From NCBI RefSeq assembly GCF_014647875.1, contig NZ_BMQA01000024.1, positions 57,360 to 121,359 of the forward strand: 64,000 bases of DNA, given 5' to 3'. Made by a program: the position numbers and the translations under genes. Below the pieces are notes generated by a model, which searched no databases, was not told the DNA's origin, and saw only the letters and a list, made by a program, of their open reading frames with translations. Below are positions 34,776 to 43,282 of the stretch, one piece after another. Every line of letters begins with the position of its first letter. Positions within the stretch are counted from its first letter, which is position 1. The stretch comes from Streptomyces brasiliensis (lineage in GTDB: Bacteria; Actinomycetota; Actinomycetes; Streptomycetales; Streptomycetaceae).

Positions 34776-35984
34776 ATGACCGTTCCTGATCCCCCGGCGT
34801 TTCCCCGGTTGAGCGAAGAGGACCAGGCGACCCTGGCCGAGTATTCCCAGCAGCCACCCGGGGCACTGCGGCTGCGCAGCCGTATCGTCCTGGCCTGTGC
34901 CGAGGGGCTGACCAACGCGGAGATCGCCCAACGGCTCCAGGTCTCTCCCGCGACAGTGGCCAAGTGGCGGAAACGCTACCTGCGCCAAGGCATGGCCGGC
35001 CTGAGCGACGCCCCCCGGTCCGGGCGACCGCGCGGCGCCACCCGGCAGGAGGCGGAGGCACATGTCGCCGCCGTGCTCGAACAGGCCCGGAACGGCGCGC
35101 CTGTGCCTTCCACCCGCTCCCTGTCGCACACCCTGGGGCTGTCGCAGTCCACGATCGCCCGGATCTGGCGGGAGCAACAGGCAGGGCTCCCCGAGCCGCC
35201 GAGGCCACGCAGCCGCCCGACCCGCAAGGAGGCCGGCAAGGCCGGTGACGGACCCTTGTCAGGGGCGTCACGCATGCCGCGTCAGTTGCTGTCCGACCAC
35301 GTGTACACCCTGCTGCGCGACTGGATCGTCAGTGGTCAACTCGCCCCTGGGCAGCGCCTTGTGGAGTCGGAGATCGCACGCGGATTCGGCACCAGCCAGG
35401 CCCCGCCCCGCGAGGCGATCAAGCGGCTGTCATACGAGGGTCTCGTCATCTCCCAGCCGCGTCGCGGCACCTACGTCGCGCAGATCTCCGAACCGCAGGC
35501 GAAGGACGTACGGGACATCCGCGTGATGTTCGAGGAGTACGCGGCCCGCCGGGTGACCGGCCGGCTGGATGCCGAGCACACCCGGCTGCTCACCGAAGAC
35601 GTGGCCCACCTGCGCAGGGCGGCGGCGAAGGACGACATCGGAGCTTTTCGCGACGCCGATATGTCATTTCACCGCCATGTGTGCGAGGCTGCCCGCAACG
35701 CGGCGCTGATCCGCCTGTGGCGCATGATCGAGTCCAGCTTGTGGGACCTGCACGTGCTGGGCGACCCGCGCTACGCGGGCGGCTGGGGCGCGATGGCCGA
35801 GCACCACGCGCAACTCCTGGACGTCCTGCGCTCCGGCGACCCCGACGTCGCCGGACCGATGTTCGCCGCCCACGCCGCGGGCGAGGCCTCGCGCTACCTT
35901 CCCGACCAGTCCGGGACCAGGACACCGACCGGACACCGGAGCGACCCAACCACCCGCCCACCTCACCGAGGGGCACACGCATGA
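34776..35984 (+). CDS. GntR/FadR regulator with IS630-type N-terminal DNA-binding region
   Basis: This 402-residue protein joins two DNA-binding units. Residues 28-130 read RLRSRIVLACAEGLTNAEIA, WRKRYLRQGMAGLSDAPRSGRP and HTLGLSQSTIARIWRE, the helix-turn-helix head of IS630-type transposases. Residues 167-240 are a GntR winged helix (HVYTLLRDWIVSGQLAPGQRL to LVISQPRRGTYVAQ), followed by an FCD ligand domain. ATG 34776 has a perfect AAGGAGG; an internal ATG at 35274 could give the plain GntR. It overlaps GH28 by 4 bp and likely controls the glycosidases. Confidence 0.85.
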   Translation: MTVPDPPAFPRLSEEDQATLAEYSQQPPGALRLRSRIVLACAEGLTNAEIAQRLQVSPATVAKWRKRYLRQGMAGLSDAPRSGRPRGATRQEAEAHVAAVLEQARNGAPVPSTRSLSHTLGLSQSTIARIWREQQAGLPEPPRPRSRPTRKEAGKAGDGPLSGASRMPRQLLSDHVYTLLRDWIVSGQLAPGQRLVESEIARGFGTSQAPPREAIKRLSYEGLVISQPRRGTYVAQISEPQAKDVRDIRVMFEEYAARRVTGRLDAEHTRLLTEDVAHLRRAAAKDDIGAFRDADMSFHRHVCEAARNAALIRLWRMIESSLWDLHVLGDPRYAGGWGAMAEHHAQLLDVLRSGDPDVAGPMFAAHAAGEASRYLPDQSGTRTPTGHRSDPTTRPPHRGAHA

Positions 35985-37378
35985 GTGATCCTGCACGCAG
36001 ACAGTTTCTCCGCCTCGGCGCCCTCGCGGCCGCAGCCGTCCCCCTGGCCCACGCCACCGGGGCTGCCGCCGCCGGCGAGGACCGCCCCCGCTTCCCCGAC
36101 GCCTGGTTCCCCGTCACCGACCACGGGGCCGTCGGCGACGGAACCACCGACTGCACGGCCGCCGTCCGCGCGGCGGTCCGCGCCTGCCACGCCGCCGGCG
36201 GCGGGCATGTGCTGATACCCGCCGGCCGCTGGGCCACTGGTGCCATCCACCTCCTCAGCGGGGTCGACCTGCACGTGGCCGAGGGAGCGACCGTGCTGTT
36301 CGACACCGACCCGGCCGCCTACCTGCCGGTCGTACGGACCCGCTGGCAGGGCATCGAGGTCCACAACTACTCCCCCCTGATCTACGCCTACCGCCAACGC
36401 GACATCGCGGTCACCGGCCGCGGGGTCCTCGACGCGCGGAGCGACACCGCGCACTGGTGGCCGTGGAAGGGATCCGGACAGTACGGATGGAAGTCCGGCA
36501 TGCCCAACGAGCGTGCGGACTGGGCGACCCTGGAACAGTGGGGCGCGCAGGGTGTCCCGGTGACCGAGCGTGTCCTGGGCGCCGGGCACTACCTGCGGCC
36601 CAGTTTCGTCCAGCCCTATGCCTGCCAAAACGTCCTGATCGAGGGCGTCACGCTGCGCAACTCCCCGTTCTGGAACATCCATCCGGTGCTGAGCCGGAAC
36701 ATCACGGTGCGCGACGTCCGGGTCGAGTGCGAGGGCCCCAACAGCGACGGTTGCGACCCCGACTCGTGCGAGAACGTCACCATCGAGCGCGTCACCTTCG
36801 CCACGCACGACGACTGCATCGCCGTCAAGTCCGGCCGCGACGAGGACGGCCGGCGGGTCGCAGTGCCCTCCCGGCACATCCGCATCCGGGACTGCGTGTA
36901 TCTCAGCGGCGGGGCCGCGGTGGCGATCGGCAGCGAGATGAGCGGCGGTGTCTCGGACGTGGTCGCCCAGGGACTGTACCTGCCCTCCGACCCGGACCTG
37001 GGCGAGGCATCCGTCACTTCGGTCCTCAACGTCAAGTCAACGCCCACCCGGGGCGGTTACGTACGGGACGTCCGCGTCACCGACGTCGACGCGCCGGCCT
37101 GGATGTACGTGCCCTTCGAGGTCACCTTCCAGTACGCGGGCGGCACGGGCGGGGACCAGCCGGCCGAGGTGTCCGGCCTGTCGGCGGAGCGCTGGTCGGT
37201 CGGCCGCTGCGAGTATCCGGTGCGCGTCCGTGCCCTGCCCGAGGCGCCGGTCAGTGACGTCCGCCTGGACCGGCTCGTGTTCCACGACGCCGCGCAGGAC
37301 ATACTGCTCCAGTCCGTCACGGACGTGTCGGTGCACCGCGTGACAGTCAACGGCCGACCTGTGGAAGGTCCCGCATGA
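35981..37378 (+). CDS. Secreted GH28 polygalacturonase-like enzyme
   Basis: This 465-residue enzyme has a Tat signal (ARRQFLRLGALAA) and a GH28 parallel beta-helix. The NSDGCDPDSC block gives Asp256, THDDCIAVKSG gives Asp277 and Asp278, and AVAIGSEMSGGV and VLNVKSTPTRGGYV occupy the usual GHG and RIK places, without the His, as in exo-acting and rhamnogalacturonan-type members. It should cleave galacturonic-acid linkages of pectin. The ATG at 35981 overlaps the regulator stop (ATGA). Confidence 0.9.
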   Translation: MSDPARRQFLRLGALAAAAVPLAHATGAAAAGEDRPRFPDAWFPVTDHGAVGDGTTDCTAAVRAAVRACHAAGGGHVLIPAGRWATGAIHLLSGVDLHVAEGATVLFDTDPAAYLPVVRTRWQGIEVHNYSPLIYAYRQRDIAVTGRGVLDARSDTAHWWPWKGSGQYGWKSGMPNERADWATLEQWGAQGVPVTERVLGAGHYLRPSFVQPYACQNVLIEGVTLRNSPFWNIHPVLSRNITVRDVRVECEGPNSDGCDPDSCENVTIERVTFATHDDCIAVKSGRDEDGRRVAVPSRHIRIRDCVYLSGGAAVAIGSEMSGGVSDVVAQGLYLPSDPDLGEASVTSVLNVKSTPTRGGYVRDVRVTDVDAPAWMYVPFEVTFQYAGGTGGDQPAEVSGLSAERWSVGRCEYPVRVRALPEAPVSDVRLDRLVFHDAAQDILLQSVTDVSVHRVTVNGRPVEGPA

Positions 37379-37392
37379 CGTCTCCCGTCCGG

Positions 37393-37417
37393 CCCGTGCC
37401 GCCGTGGTGGGCACGGG
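37393..37417 (+). terminator. Terminator after GH28
   Basis: CCCGTGCC (37393-37400) and GGCACGGG (37410-37417) form a perfect 8-bp stem with a 9-base loop, beginning 15 bp after the GH28 stop. It closes the regulator-GH28 unit. Confidence 0.55.
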
Positions 37418-38129
37418 TTCCCGAGCCCGCTTGTGCACCTCCGTCCTGGCCAGGCGTCCGCACCTGCGGTGGCCGCCCTGTGCGACCCGACCCCGGCGCG
37501 GATCGCCCATCACCATCGCCTGCGCCGCCAGGCGGGACGGAATGGCTCGCTCAATGGTCAGGACTGCGGGCGGGAGCTGCACCATCACCGACCACCCAGG
37601 TGGCGGCAATGAACTGACGTGACCTCAGCTCTCGTCGCAGTAGGAGTAGTCGGGTCCCTGGTGCGAACAGGTAGGTGAGAGCTGAACACCCTTCTTGCAC
37701 CACGGCACGTCCTCTGACGTTGCCGGAGGCCGACGTCCTCATCGTGATCACCATCGCCAACGTCCTGGCCGTTGCCGGCCTGTCAGCTGCCGGCGTGCTC
37801 TTCCAGATCGCTGAGGACCTATCACTCGGCACCCGCATGTGCGGCCGCGCCGCAGCGACTCGGGGCAGACGCGGGCCACGGAAGCCTGACCGACATGTGG
37901 CCCGCCGCGGGAATCCGATCCCCTGGTACAGCAGATCGTTGCTGGCCCTGGTGACGTGGCTGCGTGCCGGCCGGGTTGATCTATGAGCGGCTCGTGCCGT
38001 GGTTGTCGCCCACGCGAGGGCCTGCGGACGGAACACGAAGGAGGCTGAACAGCTGTGGAGGCACGCCCGGCGTGATGAGGCCCGCGCCCAGGGCGTGCTC
38101 AGCGGCCGTCGCAGGCGACTTCTGTGACG

Positions 38130-38340
38130 ACGAGGGCAGTCCGCCCCTGCGTCGTAGTCTGGACACCCGTCTGGGCGGTGTGGGGCGGCTGCCGCACGGC
38201 ACGGTCGGACGGGTCGGGCGGGTCCTCAAGGGAAGCTCGACGCCCAGCCGGACGTTCGTGGCGGCCTTCGCCGAGGCTTGCAACGTCCGCAAGGCCGACC
38301 TTCCCGAATGGATGAAGGCCTGGGACCGGGCCGCCGGCGA
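38130..38340 (+). pseudogene. XRE-type helix-turn-helix regulator fragment
   Basis: The plus strand encodes LPHGTVGRV, then LKGSSTPSRTFVAAFAEACNVRKADLPEWMKAWDRAAG, the second half of the helix-turn-helix and following helix of the XRE-type regulators common in Streptomyces. The first helices of the domain and the usual sensor or ATPase part are absent. It is a remnant. No other gene was identified between 37418 and 38642, although several frames stay open because of GC content. Confidence 0.4.
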
Positions 38341-38642
38341 CCGACGCAGCAGCCGGATGCGGTCACGCAAACCCGGCCAGGCGCAGCAGCGCGTGACCGT
38401 CCATGATCGCATCACCCACGCGATCTGCAGCTGCTGATGAGCGAGCCGGAGTCCTCCGCACGCAGGAGCCCGCCCTCAAACTCTTGGTCCATGTGCCCGA
38501 CCCGGACAATGCCGACGCGCACGCCTCCGCGCGGATGAGCCTGGAGCTCCTCATCGACCAGGCGCAGCGCCGCGGAGAGCTCGCCTGCCCGCAGTGTCAC
38601 CAGCCGTCGTTCGGGACAGGAAGGCCTGCTCGCGTGGCAGGA

Positions 38643-38790
38643 TCACGAGCTGCGGCGGACCCGCAGGTGTGTTACTCCCCCATCCACATCGAGCGCCGTT
38701 CCCGTCGTCGATCCCGACAATGGGCTTGCCAGGTAGGCGACGGCAGAGGCCACCTCGGGCGCGGCGACCATTCGACCGGTGGCCTGCGAC
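38643..38790 (-). pseudogene. Short-chain dehydrogenase C-terminal fragment (second SDR scar)
   Basis: A minus-strand frame ending at 38643 reads TGRMVAAPEVASAVAYLASP, then LSGSTTGTALDVDGGVTHLRVR, the closing helix and strand of an SDR with its DGG ending. The Rossmann and YxxxK parts are missing; directly upstream is the truncated FAH hydrolase in another frame. A deletion has evidently joined the two. In L-fucose pathways an SDR acts as 2-keto-3-deoxy-L-fuconate dehydrogenase, which fits the context. Confidence 0.6.
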
Positions 38791-39262
38791 ATGCGCGCGG
38801 GCCCGCGCGGGCGATTCGAGGTAGCGGGCCCTGGTGCCGACGACGACTCCCAGTTCGACCTCCCAGCCGGTCTTGTGGGAGTGCCGGGGAATCAGCACGG
38901 TGTCGTACGGACCCACCACAGTGGAGGGGTCTTTCAGGAAGACCACAGGTTCGCCGGGTATCTGGGCGCCGGTCTCCGCGGCGTGGTCGCGGTAGTTGAG
39001 ACCCACACAGATGATCTTTCCGGGCCGTGCAATGGGCGCTCCTGTGCGCAGGCCAACGGCGTTTTCCAGACGTGGCAGGCTGCCCTCCTCGAGGTCCTGG
39101 GTGATCTGGTCGATGCCGCCGGTCGCGAAGAACGCCGGTCCGATGTCCCCCGCCCAAGCGGCCTTCGCGTCCGCCCAGCAGCGGGCGCAGGTCCCAGTGG
39201 ACCCCGCCCGATCTGACCGCCGGGATCTCCTGCCCGGCGGATCCGAGACGTACCAGACGCAT
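38791..39262 (-). pseudogene. Fumarylacetoacetate hydrolase-family protein, frameshifted and truncated
   Basis: ATG 39262, preceded by a strong GGAGGAG site, opens MRLVRLGSAGQEIPAVRSGGVHWDLRPLLG; after a frameshift near 39170 the sequence continues DIGPAFFATGGIDQI, ICVGLNYRDHAAETGAQIPGEPVVFLKDPSTVVGPYD and WEVELGVVVGTRARYLESP. This is the front half of an FAH-fold hydrolase with the metal-binding Glu region. Homology then stops at the junction with an SDR tail. In the fucose route this enzyme would split 2,4-diketo-3-deoxy-L-fuconate into pyruvate and lactate; here it is dead. Confidence 0.75.
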
Positions 39263-39322
39263 GTTCTCCTCCAGAGTTGCTTGTCGTACGCAGGGTGCGG
39301 CCCCGGTGATGTAAGGCCGGTG

Positions 39323-39390
39323 TCACCGACCGAGCCATCCCCCGTCGACCGGAAGGACGACGCCGTGGACGTAGTCGGACGAGCTGATCG
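39323..39390 (-). pseudogene. Short-chain dehydrogenase C-terminal scrap (first SDR scar)
   Basis: The last 22 codons before a stop at 39323 read SSSDYVHGVVLPVDGGWLGR. The final DGGWLGR and preceding YVHGVVLPV are the usual end of an SDR. It is out of frame with the alcohol dehydrogenase sequence that precedes it, and both match their families up to about the same point near 39380, so this is a deletion joint. Confidence 0.6.
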
Positions 39391-39767
39391 GCGCGGACGC
39401 TCCAGTGGGTCTGCAGGGCCCCGGGCGAATCGATGCCGACGATGTCGAGGTTCTGGCATATGTGCTCGTCTCCGGCTCGGCAGGCCGCGCAGTCGCCGTC
39501 CCAGGCGAGCGGCATGACCGTGACCGGCTCACCCACGCGTCGGCCAGTGACGTCGGCGCCCACCTGGGCGATCGTCCCGGACATCTCGTGACCGATCACC
39601 GCCGGCCTGGTCACCCGTCCGTCCATGGCCCCGTGGAAGATGTGGAGGCCGGTGCCGCAGATGCCGGTACAAGCCACGCGGATCTGGACCTCGTCCGGTC
39701 CCGGTGGAGGCGTCCGGGTCTCCCGGACGTCGATGGTCCGGTGGCCCGTGTAACAAGCGGACAGCAT
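39376..39767 (-). pseudogene. Zinc-dependent alcohol dehydrogenase, N-terminal third
   Basis: ATG 39767 opens a medium-chain dehydrogenase: a GroES-like start, CTGICGTGLHIFHGAMDGRV with the catalytic zinc Cys, GHEMSGTIAQVG, and the structural-zinc loop CAACRAGDEHICQNLDIVGIDSPGALQTHW. It should run to about 340 residues but breaks after ADQLVRL into the SDR scrap. The usual CGTD is CGTG here, another sign of decay. It follows the sugar dehydrogenase gene by 48 bp and was part of the fucose operon. Confidence 0.75.
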
Positions 39768-39815
39768 GCGCTGCTCCTGTTCGTAGCGGGGTCGGGGAAC
39801 AGAGGGCGGTACGGC

Positions 39816-40796
39816 TCACCCGTCCGCAGCAGCCGGGCGCGACAGTGCCTCCAGTGCCGTCCACGCCGCTTCGGGAACGGTCGCTCGGCGGCGCGCGACG
39901 AACTGTTCAACCTGCGCCGGGCTGCGCAGCCCGGCGACCACGGACGCAACCGCTGGGTGCCGCAAGGGGAACTGGGTCGCCGCGTCCGGAAGACGCACTC
40001 CGAACCGTTCGCAGACGTCGGCCATAGCGCCGACACGTTCCAGCAACTTGCCCGGTGCTTGCTGGTAGTTGAAGTACGCGTTGGCGTCAGGTCGATTCTT
40101 CGCCAGCAGTCCGGAGTTGTACGGAGCTGCCGCCACCACCGAGACGCCTCGGTCCAGGCAGGCGTCGAGCAGAGCTTGGCCGCTGCGGTCGAGCAGAGTC
40201 CACCGGCCGGCGAGCATGACGACGTCGATGTCCGTCTCGCGGACCATCCGCATCGGTACCTGCCACTGGTTCATTCCGACACCAATGGCGCCGATGACGC
40301 CCTGTTCCCGCAGCTCGACCAGGGCGGGGACGGCCTGCGTGACCGCCTCCTGTGCCTGGTCGTCCGGATCGTGCACGAAGACCATGTCGACCCGGTCGAG
40401 GCCGAGTCGCTGGAGGCTCTCATCGAGACTGCGGCGTACTCCGTCGGCGGTGAAGTCGAATCGGCGGACGAAGTCGTCGGGAACGTCGAAGCCGCCGGAC
40501 GCGAGATCGGAACCAGTGGGCCGGGGGTTGGGGTCAAGCAGCCGGCCGACTTTGGTCGACACCACGAACCGGTCGCGTGGAACACCGCGGAGACACCTGC
40601 CGATCCGGCGTTCTGACAGTCCCAGGCCGTAGTGGGGCGCGGTGTCGAAGTAGGTCAGGCCGGCGTCGAGTGCGGCGTCCAGAGCCGCCTCCGCCTCGGC
40701 ATCGGTGGTGGCCCGGTAGAGGTTGCCGAGCGAGGCCGCACCGAACCCCAGATCGGTGACCTCCACGGTGGTACGGCCCAGACGTCGCCTGGTCAC
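39816..40796 (-). CDS. Aldo/keto reductase, probable L-fucose (aldose) 1-dehydrogenase
   Basis: This 326-residue protein is an aldo/keto reductase of the D-threo-aldose/L-fucose dehydrogenase type: LGFGAASLGNLY, YFDTAPHYGLGLSERRIG with Asp51 and Tyr56, STKVG with Lys82, and MVFVHDPDD with the His. It should oxidise L-fucose or a related aldose to the lactone with NAD(P). GTG 40796 overlaps the stop of the lactonase gene. The neighbours encode the next two steps of the oxidative fucose pathway, which strongly supports this role. Confidence 0.82.
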   Translation of the reverse strand: MTRRRLGRTTVEVTDLGFGAASLGNLYRATTDAEAEAALDAALDAGLTYFDTAPHYGLGLSERRIGRCLRGVPRDRFVVSTKVGRLLDPNPRPTGSDLASGGFDVPDDFVRRFDFTADGVRRSLDESLQRLGLDRVDMVFVHDPDDQAQEAVTQAVPALVELREQGVIGAIGVGMNQWQVPMRMVRETDIDVVMLAGRWTLLDRSGQALLDACLDRGVSVVAAAPYNSGLLAKNRPDANAYFNYQQAPGKLLERVGAMADVCERFGVRLPDAATQFPLRHPAVASVVAGLRSPAQVEQFVARRRATVPEAAWTALEALSRPAAADG

Positions 40797-41650
40797 CCGG
40801 CCTCCGAGCGGTAGGCACGGCGGGCGGTCCCGCCCCACACGAGTGCGCGCTCGGTCTCGTCGAGGCCCCTGACCAGTTCTTCGAAGGTATCGGCCACGCG
40901 CGCGTAGTCGGCACCGGCAGCCAGGCATACGGGCCAGTCGGAGCCGAACATCGTGCGTCCGGGACTGAAGAGGTCGAGAACCGTCTCCGCCACTGGGCGC
41001 AGGTCCGCCACGCTCCACCGTTGCCAGTCGGCCTCCGTCACCAGGCCGGACAGCTTCACGGTGACGTTGTCCAGCAGCGCCAGGCGGGTGAGGTCACGCT
41101 TCCAGGAAGCGAGAGCTCCGGTGCGCAGAGGCGGCTTTCCCGCGTGGTCGAGTACGAACCGGAGTTCCAGGTTCTCGGTGACGGCCTGCACGGCCGTCGG
41201 CAGCTGCTCGGGTGAGACGACGATGTCGTAGGCCAGCTCATGTCCAGCCAGGGTGCGCAGTCCGCGCCGGACAGCAGGTCGGTCGAGCCACTGAGTGTCG
41301 GGCTCTTCCTGGAGCTGGTGCCGCACACCGACCAGATGCCCACCTCCGGGAATCGCGCGGGCAGCGGCGAGGTCGTCCGCCAGTGCGGGTGAGGCGAGGT
41401 CGAACCAGCCGACCACGCCGGTGATCGCCGGCTGGCCCGCGCTCAGCCGGAGCAGTTCGTGGGTCTCGTCGAGGGAGGCGACGGTGTGCACCACCACGGT
41501 CGCCCCGACACCGTTGGCCACAAGCTGCGGCTTGAGTTCCTCGAAAGAGAACGACCGGCGCAGCGCGGGCACGCCCTCAGTCCACGGCTGGGGTCTGCGG
41601 CGCAGGTCCCAGACATGGTGGTGGGCGTCGACACGTTCCGGTGCAGTCAT
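40793..41650 (-). CDS. Amidohydrolase-2 family, probable L-fuconolactonase
   Basis: This 285-residue TIM-barrel hydrolase has VDAHHHVWD at residues 7-15 (first metal-like His pair), FVLDHAGKPP and the final FGSDWPVC Asp, the layout of COG3618-type lactonases. It should open the sugar lactone made by the neighbouring aldose dehydrogenase to the free acid. It overlaps both neighbours by 4 bp (ATGA with the dehydratase gene, GTGA with the dehydrogenase gene), so the three are one translation unit. Confidence 0.85.
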   Translation of the reverse strand: MTAPERVDAHHHVWDLRRRPQPWTEGVPALRRSFSFEELKPQLVANGVGATVVVHTVASLDETHELLRLSAGQPAITGVVGWFDLASPALADDLAAARAIPGGGHLVGVRHQLQEEPDTQWLDRPAVRRGLRTLAGHELAYDIVVSPEQLPTAVQAVTENLELRFVLDHAGKPPLRTGALASWKRDLTRLALLDNVTVKLSGLVTEADWQRWSVADLRPVAETVLDLFSPGRTMFGSDWPVCLAAGADYARVADTFEELVRGLDETERALVWGGTARRAYRSEAG

Positions 41651-42837
41651 CGGCAGACCACTCCGACCGACCGGTCGATGGCGAATACGTGTACGTCCGC
41701 GCCGAGCATGCGCTTGCCCGCGCTCTCGGGACGCACATGCTGGCTCTCCGAGCCGGTGCGGCCTGCCGAGGGCGCCGAGGCCGCGATGGCGTCCTCGTCG
41801 ACCACAAGCCCAAGGCCGGGCGACTCTCCGAGGACGATGTTGCCGTCCTCGAATTCCTGGTCGGCGTGGACCCCTTCGGGGAACGAGAGATCCTGCACCT
41901 CCGTTGCCAGGTGGTTGGGAATGGCGACGGCGGCATGGGCAAGGGGGTTGGCGTTGTAGGCGACAGGGCTCACCGGCAGATCGAAGGCGTGCGCCAAGGT
42001 CGCCACCCGCAGGAAGTGCGTGATTCCCCAGACGCTTCCGGTCTGGACGACGTCGACAGATCCGGCCTGCAACAGCGGACGGAAATGCTCGAGGCCGGTG
42101 AGGTTTTCGCCGGTGGCCACAGCGGCTCGGACGGCGCGGGTGACCAGGGCGTGCCCTTCGACGTCCCAGCGCCGTACCGGCTCCTCGATCCAGGCGAGAT
42201 CGAGCGACTTTTCCAGGTGGGCCACATACCCGAGGGCCTCCTTGCGCGACCAGCTCTCGTTGGCGTCGAGCATGAGCCGGGGGGTCCTGCCTACGGTGGC
42301 CTGGGCGTAGAGGCCGCTCAGTAGTTGAAGGCGGCGCAGATCGCGGTCCCGGTCCAGGCCGCCCTTCAGCTTGACGGCTTGGAAGCCCCGGTCCCGGAAC
42401 GCGGTGTGAAGTGCGATCAGCTCGTCGTCGTCCAAGGGCTCGTCGAGGCCGGACGCGTATCCCAGCACCACGTGATCACGGGCACCAAGGAGCCGCCACA
42501 GCGGCGAGTCGGCCGCCTTCGCCTTGATGTCCCACAGTGCCATGTCGAAGGCGCCGATCGCTCCGAACGTGCTCCCGCCGTGGCCGGCCTTGAATACCTG
42601 TGCCAGCATGCGGTCGTACAGCGCGCCGACCGCACGGGGGTCCTCACCGTCGATGGCCGGGAAGACCTCGTCCAGACCGCGGTGCGAGCCGAGGCCGACG
42701 CCGGTGAGACCGGCATCGGTTTCGAGCAGAACGAGCGGTACGGTCGTCACGCCCGCGGGCGTGCATCCATTGGCGTCACCGATCGGTCGGCCCCACCGGT
42801 GCACTGTGGTGAGGGTGCGGTACCCAGTGATGCGCAT
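41647..42837 (-). CDS. Enolase-superfamily sugar-acid dehydratase, probable L-fuconate dehydratase
   Basis: This 396-residue protein is a mandelate-racemase-type enolase member. It shows GHGGSTFGAIGAFDMALWD, the AVKLKGG lysine motif, and three metal ligands in LMLDANES, WIEEP and TGENL. The C-terminal PVSPVAYN region replaces the more common His-containing loop. It should dehydrate a sugar acid, probably L-fuconate, to a 2-keto-3-deoxy acid. It is the first gene of the fucose operon, 183 bp from a GTCATA-type site, and about half its residues match the second dehydratase at 53897-55132. Confidence 0.82.
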   Translation of the reverse strand: MRITGYRTLTTVHRWGRPIGDANGCTPAGVTTVPLVLLETDAGLTGVGLGSHRGLDEVFPAIDGEDPRAVGALYDRMLAQVFKAGHGGSTFGAIGAFDMALWDIKAKAADSPLWRLLGARDHVVLGYASGLDEPLDDDELIALHTAFRDRGFQAVKLKGGLDRDRDLRRLQLLSGLYAQATVGRTPRLMLDANESWSRKEALGYVAHLEKSLDLAWIEEPVRRWDVEGHALVTRAVRAAVATGENLTGLEHFRPLLQAGSVDVVQTGSVWGITHFLRVATLAHAFDLPVSPVAYNANPLAHAAVAIPNHLATEVQDLSFPEGVHADQEFEDGNIVLGESPGLGLVVDEDAIAASAPSAGRTGSESQHVRPESAGKRMLGADVHVFAIDRSVGVVCR

Positions 42838-43019
42838 GTCCTACCCCTTCGTCTCCGCCCGTTGCGGAGATCAGTCCGCCCGTTGCCCGGGACCGCCCTG
42901 TCGTCTGCGGCCCTCGACATTCCTTGGTCCGGGAGCCGTATCCCTCCTGGCTCGCCTGGACGCGGGAGCCTGCTCGGGCTCGGGAGCATGCCCACTGGCG
43001 TCCCATCCACCCCGAATGA

Positions 43020-43033
43020 TATGACGTATTACA
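43020..43033 (-). promoter_or_regulatory. GTCATA-type site upstream of the fucose operon
   Basis: The minus strand reads TGTAATACGTCATA at 43033-43020. The first 14 bases of the site at 47894-47911, upstream of the beta-helix gene, read TGTAATAGGTCATA, differing at one base. Its place 183 bp before the dehydratase start, in the regulator-operon intergenic region, fits an operator for the GntR protein or its paralogue. Confidence 0.5.
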
Positions 43034-43179
43034 TGTGTGGTCTATGCGCTCACCATGCCCCGCGCCTACGCTCGTGGACCTGAACGCGCCGCCGTAGTAG
43101 CCCGCGCGCCAGTTGGATCACACTGTCGTTCGACCGCATCTGCGCGGCAGTGAAGCCCCGCATGCCGCCCTGAACAGTC

Positions 43180-43207
43180 GTATGTTGTCATACAAGTGAC
43201 GTCACTT
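43180..43207. promoter_or_regulatory. FadR/GntR-type operator upstream of the GntR gene
   Basis: Three overlapping symmetries occur: GTATG-TTGT-CATAC (43180-43193), TTGTCATACAA (43185-43195), which exactly fits the FadR-subfamily consensus TNGTNNNACNA, and the perfect 14-bp palindrome AAGTGACGTCACTT (43194-43207). It is 75 bp before the TTG start. TGTCATACAAGTGACGTCA (43186-43204) recurs with 17 of 19 bases at 61823-61841. Confidence 0.65.
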
Positions 43208-43282
43208 CAATGAACTAAACTGACGGGACAGCTCAGCCCCCGTACCCGACACCTCGGTCCCCGCCGAACCCAGGAGGTTGCA

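Noticed and set aside
37551..38036. A 161-codon minus-strand frame after the GH28 gene.
   Set aside because: It has no ribosome site, its composition is Arg/Ala/Ser-rich and no family pattern is visible; it is probably open by GC bias.
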